Assembly (NCBI GenBank): GCA_958510875.1 | Contig: OY294069.1 | Span: 620,001 to 684,000 of the forward strand | Origin: Endomychus coccineus | Lineage: Eukaryota > Arthropoda > Insecta > Coleoptera > Endomychidae | Direction of reading: 5' to 3' | DNA: 64,000 nucleotides | Shown here: positions 57,047-64,000 of the stretch, in pieces | Layout: each line of letters starts with the position of its first letter | Numbering within the stretch: position 1 is the first letter of the stretch | Program-made: the position numbers and the translations under genes | The notes under the pieces: model-generated | Told to the model about the DNA's origin: nothing | Database searches by the model: none | What the model saw: only the letters and a program-made list of their open reading frames with translations

Positions 57047-59094
57047 TAACCGTTACACCACCATCATGGGTTCTCACAGTTCGATGTTTCTGTGGAAGAA
57101 TGATGTTTCCACACTTCAACTACGCAAGAGACAAACATACTGCTGTCACTCAAAGGTTACTTGTTCATGATAATCTAGCTCCACCAAATGTTAGGCGCTA
57201 CAGACAATTATAAAGTGAACATAATAATGAATGATAGTTAGCTAGACAAACGCTCTAGAGGCCTTTTCAATTATAGGATGCTGTTATATTGAGAAATATA
57301 AATTCATTCTATCTCACTTCTTTTAATTTCAATTGGATACTGTGAGAATTTCAGAAATAGGAAAGGATAACAGACTGATTATAACTATTGCACTTTCCCT
57401 CATTATTTCTCATGGCTTTGTGTATCCAAATGCGTGACAGTGAATTCAAATAACCCTGTATACCTGACTGTAAAGCGTTGGGGGTGGCGATTTAATAAAG
57501 ACCGTTCCGTAGAAGCCAAAGACCCGGTGGATGGTCCTGTGAGTTACTACACTATGATATGTGTGTGTGGTTTGAAGTTATTACACTAGCTACGCTCTCT
57601 CCCTTTGTCACCGAAATGAACAAACTCGCCTTCTAGATTACATCCGGCCCTAATGTTTCACATTTCTAATTTCTAGAATATGAGAACTCGACCGATCTAA
57701 GCTGGACACTTATATACCTGGATTTCGAATAACAAATGAGTTGCTTTAGTCTAAATATGGAATTTTTGACTTTTATTTTGATATTTGCATGAGCATCTAA
57801 TGTTTTTCAGATAAACCTCTTTCTTTAAAATCCAATACGTGGTGGCTCTTGAACGATCCAAATGTTGTGAAGGCCGTAGGAGCTTTATGCCATCCTAATT
57901 TTGTGCGAATGTTCATAATGCAATTGTCAACCATCCGTTGTTGAACTATTAAACGCGGCATTGACGTCCTTCTATTTACAGAACAGCTGTAGCTGGCAAT
58001 TTATATCCTATAGTTTCAAATTAAACACCCTATATATTCAAAATTCATTATCAATCAATAGGAATACAACCCTCCGTTCTCGGTAATAAATGTTTTCGAT
58101 ACTTCCGAATACCAATACCATGCATCATTTTGACCGTACATTTGTCAAGTGGTTCAGTGAAAAACGATACCATTATTAACATTCATGGGGTTGTCATAAC
58201 ATCCGTTGACAGGTTAAAAGTGGAGCTGCATGAATCGAGATATGGATACGACGATACTTCATCGATAGATGGCATTAGTGCGATGTTGATAGAAGAGTGA
58301 GATGCGTACATGTCCGACTAGTGAAGATGATACAATATATGTATTATCAACCCTTGCGTCGAGAGGGTGCGAGTAGGCGGCTATGGCCGGACGTGAGGGG
58401 ATAGTCGCAAATGCGCGCCTTGGGCATCTTACACGTTTCACATACTAAGCAGGCCGGCACAGGGTCCTGTATGTGCGATGTCAGGTCTTAGCTACCAGTG
58501 TTGCCTCTTCAAACTTCTTGTACCACAATTCAACCACCCAACTAACTGGAAGAAACATCGAAAAATTCCAAATCGTGATATTAAAAGAGAGCAAACAAAG
58601 ACTTCTAATCATAAATTCGAGTAGGCAATAATTGTACAATAATTGGATGATTATACTCTTCGCTACGGAGTCGGAAGTGTATATTGCATTTACTCAAGCC
58701 ATTTCCAAAAACGTTAAAAAAGTCTTCACTATAGGCAACTTTGAAAAAATCCGTCTGCTTCTCTGAATGGATGTCCGTCACGAATTGTTTGCCCATAACT
58801 CGAAAACGAAAGGTTCTATCATATTTGAATTGTGACAAAAAATGGTTTGAAGTTCGGTGACATACCCTGTTGTTTTTCAGGGAAATCATGTGATGAATAC
58901 ACCCTTTCTATAAGGTTGGAAATTAAAAAAAATCTTGGCTCTAAAAGTATAAATTGAATCGATTTGAAACTTTTACAGTAAATGTAACCTAATTTAAAGC
59001 TGCTTTACCCAAATTTCTACAAAATCGTTCAACAAATACAATAACAAAACAATTATTGAAGTAAACTATAACATTGTACATTAACCAGTTTATA
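57047..59094. other. No gene recognised
   Basis: The frame 58605-58889 (minus, 94 codons) is open but unassigned; 58259-58441 likewise. Confidence 0.45.
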
Positions 59095-59100
59095 ACAAAA

Positions 59101-59172
59101 GGCGCTGTGGTCTAGGGAATAGGATACCTGCCTCCTGCTCAGGAGACTCGGGTTCGACTCCCAGGAGCGGAA
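59101..59172 (+). tRNA. tRNA-like sequence (anticodon loop suggests CCU), possibly pseudogene
   Basis: GGCGCTGTGGTCTAGGGAAT holds a good A-box, and GGTTCGACTCC is a perfect B-box at normal distance. The anticodon arm is CCTGC-CTCCTGC-TCAGG (four of five pairs), placing CCT (Arg) at positions 34-36. The T-arm pairs TCGGG with CCCAG imperfectly. The acceptor ends pair only in the middle (CGCT/AGCG). It is either a decayed tRNA gene or a SINE head. Confidence 0.5.
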
Positions 59173-59509
59173 AATCTGTTTCGTAAATTTTCTTTGATAC
59201 GTTATTATTGATATGAATATTATTTAGTTGTGTAAAGAAAATGAAGTGAATAATTTATTTAAAAAATGCACAATAATTTGATCATTTTATATTATATTGA
59301 CAAACAACCTCAACTTTCGAAACTGATTATTATACTACATTGATAAAGAATCATACAACTGTTTAGAAATTGCATGTAATTGCGTTTAGGGTCGATGTAA
59401 ATATATCGATTACTTCATATTTGGCGCAAATTGACTCAAAGGAACGTTCAATAATCTGGAACAAGACATTATTTGTTTTCTAAAATTGAAATAAAACCTC
59501 TGATAAAGT

Positions 59510-59640
59510 TCCCAATTTCGATATATGTGAAATTTACAAAATTGATTGTGTGTCGTGTTCAAAATGCTATGTAGGTCAAACTAGAAGGAACTTTTTACCT
59601 TCAATGGAGAAGTTTCTAGAAGAAGAATAAAGGTCACAAC
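59510..59640 (+). pseudogene. Penelope GIY-YIG fragment
   Basis: ICEIYKIDCVSCSKCYVGQT (near 59525-59580) then RRNF: the GIY-YIG start with CxxC and YVGQT, close to the antisense piece at 24335-24470. It is broken soon after by frame changes. Confidence 0.75.
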
Positions 59641-59699
59641 ATTCCCCAAGAAAACTTATCACTCTTGAAACCCAGTAATGATAAATCAGATAATTTAGA

Positions 59700-59935
59700 T
59701 GGAAATGTATAAGGGAAAAAGCAATTTATTAAATTTAGATTTATCTCCAGCTGAGGGTAACCCCTTGTTTCCATTATTAACCTCAAATAGTATTCAAACA
59801 AGTACATTTTGTTTTATTATTTAGTTTACCATGATAATGGATACTTGACAGCTGGAAAGTCATAACTTTAACAGTATTTTTAGTGGATAAGGGTGATTAT
59901 TTCGTACTGTTACTATGATGTAAACATTCCTTTAT
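59700..59935 (+). repeat. Penelope-B end, sense, with decayed hammerhead
   Basis: LLNLDLSPAEGNPL-like coding end, then CTCAAATAGTATTCAAACAA, TTTAGTTTACCATGATAATG, GGAAAGTC and GTGGATAAGGGTGATT. The core reads CATGATA, so inactive. It shows the normal order GIY-YIG, UTR, hammerhead, tail for family B. Confidence 0.8.
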
Positions 59936-60690
59936 ATTTATTTCAACATATTTTTCAAGGAATGTTACATAGATTACCTCTCTACTAGAACCTACTGCTC
60001 TTGCAAGTATAACAAATACTGATGGCAACCCTGCTGACTGTATATTTTCGTCCAACGTACCGTGTCGCCGTTCCTGTTGTGTGTAGTTCCTTGCTTGGAC
60101 CGCGCGCTAATGCTGAATTAATGTCTTCCGTAGAAGTTCCACACTTGCGGCCCTCTTCCACCTCGTACACTGTTCACTTTGTTTTAATGGAACCTTACCA
60201 CCGCTACGCTTGCTGCTTCTGACTCGCGCCGGCCCATTTATCGAACTTGTTCCTCTACTTATCATAAATTATTATATTAAATCGTTTAAATGCAGAGGAG
60301 TAACTCAAAGAATAAGCCGCATACCAATGGGTCGAATGATAATTGGAATCGCGACTTATCTAATACCTTATATCCTTACCTGGTTCAAAAGTAGGTCATA
60401 TGCGTTCTGACATTGTTATCTATCGGTACCTTAAATGAAAAAACAAATAGTGAAAATTATAGATCTTCACGTTTCATGGCAAGGAACACCAGGATTAGTC
60501 CAGGCTATGAACCGGAAAATAAAAAAAAAAACATGTAAGTTCGAATCGAAAAAATTTTTGTGCATTAGCTTCAGGAGGTTCTCAGGATCATTCATACACC
60601 TTAAGACCTCTTGGGAACCCCAACCCCACCCATTGGGGGCAAAAATGGCCCGAAATCTCTAAGTCTTGAATTATATTTTCTACAAAAAAA
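59936..60690. other. No gene recognised
   Basis: Frames 60022-60222, 60210-60410 and 60435-60662 (plus) are short and unassigned. Confidence 0.45.
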
Positions 60691-60694
60691 GGTA

Positions 60695-60890
60695 TTTTGG
60701 CATTTCGAGTGCACCTACGAGGTTTTTTGGGTCGCTGAACACGAATCCGTAGCCAGATTTACTTGCAATCCATAGTAGGGGTGGCCAATTTCGCACCCAT
60801 AATATGTTATTTTGCAATTTACGTGTTTTAGGCATTTCGAATGCACCAAGGGGGTTTTTTGGGTCGCTGAACACGAATCCATCACTTCAA
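60695..60890. repeat. Two direct repeats of ~55 bp
   Basis: GGCATTTCGAGTGCACC at 60699 and GGCATTTCGAATGCACC at 60834, each followed by GGTTTTTTGGGTCGCTGAAC and ACGAATCC. The GTCGCTGA-CACGAATC wording recalls units in the foldback element at 40395. Confidence 0.8.
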
Positions 60891-60892
60891 TA

Positions 60893-61075
60893 ATGCAATG
60901 GCTCTATAATTATTAGGATGGGTCTTCTTCCCTTTTTCTGCAATTGCTGCACTCTAGTTGTCCTCCAGCTGGAAGGAAACACACCATGTTTGTATGAAGG
61001 GGTAAACAACCTTTAGAAAACTGGTGTTGATTCAGGCGCACATTACTTGAGAACGACAGGTGGAATTCCGTCTTT
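60893..61075 (-). pseudogene. LINE J2 fragment (RT start), antisense
   Basis: Minus strand reads YKHGVFPSSWRTTRV and, one frame on, KGKKTHPNNYRAIALLK, matching J2 at 11935 (MFPFNWKTVK, RPIALLS). Confidence 0.65.
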
Positions 61076-63930
61076 CGACCAATGGATCTTTTAGACATTT
61101 TCTCTCCGCAGTTTTTCGAGTTTTCAATCAATTTTAATCAAATACGAAACATAGCGTTTCGCTCTATAGAAAAATTCTCCAAAATACTCAAATGACGTCC
61201 ACAGGTAATTTCTGTAGAATATCCGATCTTTTTCATCGGTTTCAGTCTCAGTTGAGTTAGATGTCAATCGCGTATTTGATTTTTGTATCAACTTTTCCGT
61301 CCAAATTGTTCAATACTTCTCTTAAAGGGCTTCAGCCAATATCCTCTATATTGGAATGCCTGAACGCCTTAGTACAAACGTAAGTGTGACGTAATCAACA
61401 AGATGCTTTGAGAAGATACATAACATATGACAGTACCGTTCAGTCTTAATGGCGCGTAGTCGGTATTGAGTGTGATAAGTGATAAATATTATAATTAGAA
61501 CAGAGTTTTAACTGTTTCTTGTGGGAAATTATATGTTGCACTTGTTACTGAGTCGTGTGATTGGAAGAAACGTATTTTCACCTGTAAATAAGCATGTATA
61601 AAAGTGACTGAATAAAGTGCGTTGCAAAACGGCTTCCTAAATGAATGTTTATGTTGGTTCTTACCGCGTTTTGTATCATACATTCAGTTTACTGACGATT
61701 GTTAGATACTTATGCCAATGTGGTATTGCTGAAAGGAAAATTACAACGCCAAAACTTCGAAGATAATGAACTACGGAAACAATGGAATCGGCTGCCCATG
61801 TGAAAGATTTCATGGTAACAACAATAACATAACAAGACTCTCCTCTGCATAGGAAATTCTTATATATGTCCTAAAAAGTGAGTAACACTGTGACTTTACA
61901 AAGTTGTACCGTATAACGTACCGATGACCAACTGCAACATAGCCTCTGACTTGTGACGTCGCAATCATCAGGAAATATTTCAGAACATATGTTATTGGTA
62001 TTTCCTCTCCCCATTGCAAAGTGTAAGGTCTTATTGACTGAAATTCATTATTGGACACTACGCACTCTCCACGTTAACAGTATTTCCAAATGCAAACAAA
62101 ACATAATTTATCAAGGAGATAGAGAAAGCTGTGTTCCACTGTAAATTATATAAGAAAGGGGGTGTCGATCCTTTCCTTGATAGTCAAGTGAGAGTGTCAG
62201 ACACACGACTGGTCTTCTGGAACTAAAAGAAAGAGAACACTGACTAGAATATTCAATCAAATCAACTTACAAGCGGCTTCTTTTATATCATCAAAGTAGT
62301 AGCGAAATCCCGAATATGTGACCTCTTTACCGATCACACGCTAAATCTACAATTTAACCTTGTTACTAAGACTTTCTTTCCTTCTCCGTGGATTATACAG
62401 CATTCTCTACGTAACGTCATCATCATTGCTTTCGTTTTCTATCGAATCGTACGTTACGTACCGTGTTGTTTTATTAATCGCTGATTTAAAGTGTCACTGA
62501 CACGTTGCAGGTAGCCAAGATATAAATATTCAGGAATTCCCCATGGAGTCTTCGAAATTACCGTTAAATTACAAGATTTTAAACTTTTGAAAATTATTCG
62601 AAATATCAGAGGAAACCATTTAGTCTAAGCTCCCATAGTTCTAAACGTATCGTACAACTGAAATTAAACATGTTAGCTAAAAAAATTTCGCGGGTTAAAT
62701 GTATTATTGTAATAAGGGTGAGTCGGAAGTAGATGTACAAATTTACCTCAAGATTCTTCACGCTAGAACAAAGTTCTTATTCTGATAAATTATTATTCTA
62801 ACATGCTTTCTTTTTTTATACTAACAAGCTGTGAAAAAGATAATTCAAGATCTCATAGAAAATGTAGAAGAACCAAGACATTAACTGAAGACTCGTACAG
62901 TCTTTAATCTGAATGATTGAGTGAAATAAAGACTAATGTTATATTATGTGAAGAGGGTGTAGATAAATCTTTGGATGATCAAATAATAATTGCAGATCTA
63001 TCATCAATAGGAACTGATATCATCTCAACGCAAAAATCATATTGTCCCATTTTTGAATATTTGCATGTATTATCTGGAAATTAAATGACTGTTAATCATT
63101 AATTCTCACTCATAGAACCCGGAAAACAAAATCGTCTGATCAATAATACGCAAAACTGCCAATTATTTATAATCAAATATTAAAAGAGTGTTGTCTTTAA
63201 TCATTGTGAATTTTAATATTGATTCATTTCGCTTAATAAGCTAAAATCAAATACAAACTAAAGATACCCTTGCGTCCTAAGGCGGAGGCGTAGACATCGC
63301 TAACCCTGAATAAAGTTAAAGATCAACCAGAAATTATAGTTGATTGAAGATTATAAGCACAGATTATGTGGAAGGTAATGAATTGATTACCAGAAGACTG
63401 TGAATGAATGTTTCATTTCTAATTTTCAACTTGGTGTTATTGACAATCAGTACCGACTATAACAAGATTAGACGGATGCATTGGAGAATATATTAGATAT
63501 ATCAGATGTGAATTTACATTCGAATGGGACGTTATAGGCGGCTGTGTTATGGCCCTTATTATTATTGGAAAAATTCGAGATGACGGTAATTAAATACCGG
63601 TAATAATAAAGAATCGCAGCTGAATCTAAATGGCTCCTCAGCAGCGAAAGATAACATCATTACCTTCTATATAGGTGGACGCAACGACGCATCCATGAGT
63701 TTCTGTTGTTAGGGCCGTTATGCACCCCGCTATTCCCTCCGCGACCTGAGCCCTTCGGCTGTTTGGCGAACAACGATATCTTGAGAATTCCTATAGAGCG
63801 GCATTCTACGAATATCTGGGTGACGTAACAGGAATAACAGTAAACTTCATCAGCATCTACAGATCGTCTATTATTTCAATCAGAACATTTTTGAATATAC
63901 GCCGTATAATATAGTTACAAATTCACAGGT
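61076..63930. other. No gene recognised
   Basis: No domain seen. TATAAAAG at 61598 and AATAAAG at 61611 lie close together but no other LTR feature supports them. Confidence 0.5.
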
Positions 63931-63939
63931 TATATATAA

Positions 63940-64000
63940 ATTCTCGCTCTATGCTTATTATTTTCGGTTTCACGACCATCATCAGAAGAAGTATCAATAC
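63940..64000 (-). repeat. Penelope-A terminal repeat with hammerhead box, cut by window end
   Basis: Minus strand: TTCTTCTGATGATGGTCGTG then AAACCGAAAATAATAAGC. CTGATGA (63985-63979), the extra T and GGTC are kept; stem II and III are altered. More of the element should lie beyond the window. Confidence 0.75.

Noticed and set aside
61590..61625. TATAAAAG and AATAAAG pair suggesting a solo LTR
   Set aside because: No terminal dinucleotides, duplications or primer-binding site could be found.
1..64000. CRISPR arrays, bacterial operons, riboswitches
   Set aside because: No regularly spaced repeats; the content is eukaryotic TE sequence.
1..64000. Host multi-exon genes
   Set aside because: No exon series with recognisable conserved domains and splice borders could be assembled by eye; this does not exclude small or fast-evolving exons.

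Overview
The window reads as AT-rich arthropod (insect) intergenic or heterochromatic DNA. The non-LTR, Penelope, mariner, hAT and Helentron-type remnants resemble those common in insect genomes, perhaps Hemiptera, but species cannot be fixed from the sequence. I found no convincing host protein gene. Almost everything recognisable is a transposable element (TE) or a TE fragment, nested and broken. Family labels (Penelope A-E, LINE J1-J5) are mine.

Layout. 1-1812: a frameshifted LINE (J1) with an ATT-repeat tail. 2.7-7.2 kb: Penelope-B ends, a small foldback element, two antisense RT remnants. 9048-11377: mariner-like element with 600-bp terminal inverted repeats (TIRs). 11.8-13.1 kb: tRNA-like SINE head and LINE J2. 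13659-14753: hAT element with an exact 8-bp target duplication. 16617-18890: second mariner-like copy, opposite orientation, right end lost. 19.0 kb: THAP-domain remnant. 21.9-24.9 kb: scrambled Penelope pieces, beginning with an inverted repeat carrying hammerhead motifs. 26.2-27.4 kb: two RNase H pieces and J2. 27.5-27.8 kb: Penelope C and B ribozyme repeats. 29.4-32.1 kb: two antisense LINEs. 33.6-35.5 kb: Penelope A/B junction, then an RT-RNase H LINE. 37200-39698: Penelope-A insertion with a 12-bp target duplication, built as an inverted repeat and encoding GIY-YIG endonuclease. 40.4-41.3 kb: foldback element. 42.9-43.3 kb: Penelope-D inverted repeat and J2 scrap. 43390-46348: element with ~890-bp TIRs, 4-bp target duplication and a transposase fragment. 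48.5-50.8 kb: Penelope A and a Penelope-B palindrome. 50.8-52.5 kb: Helentron-like remnant with endonuclease domain. 54.4-57.0 kb: LINEs J3 and J2. 59.1 kb: tRNA-like gene. 59.5-61.1 kb: Penelope B and J2. The window ends inside another Penelope-A repeat.

The unifying signal is a set of hammerhead self-cleaving ribozyme motifs in the terminal repeats of several Penelope-like families. Family A folds completely on paper: stem I GTCTT/AAGAC, core CTGATGA, stem II GGTC/GACC, core GAA, stem III ACG/CGT, cleavage triplet GUA. Families B, C and E keep the same core with different, compensating stems. Families A, B and C all carry one extra unpaired U after the CUGANGA core. Hammerheads in Penelope-like elements are already known as a class; what is notable here is several families in one locus, their shared extra U, intact and mutated copies side by side, and their repeated occurrence as inverted pairs.
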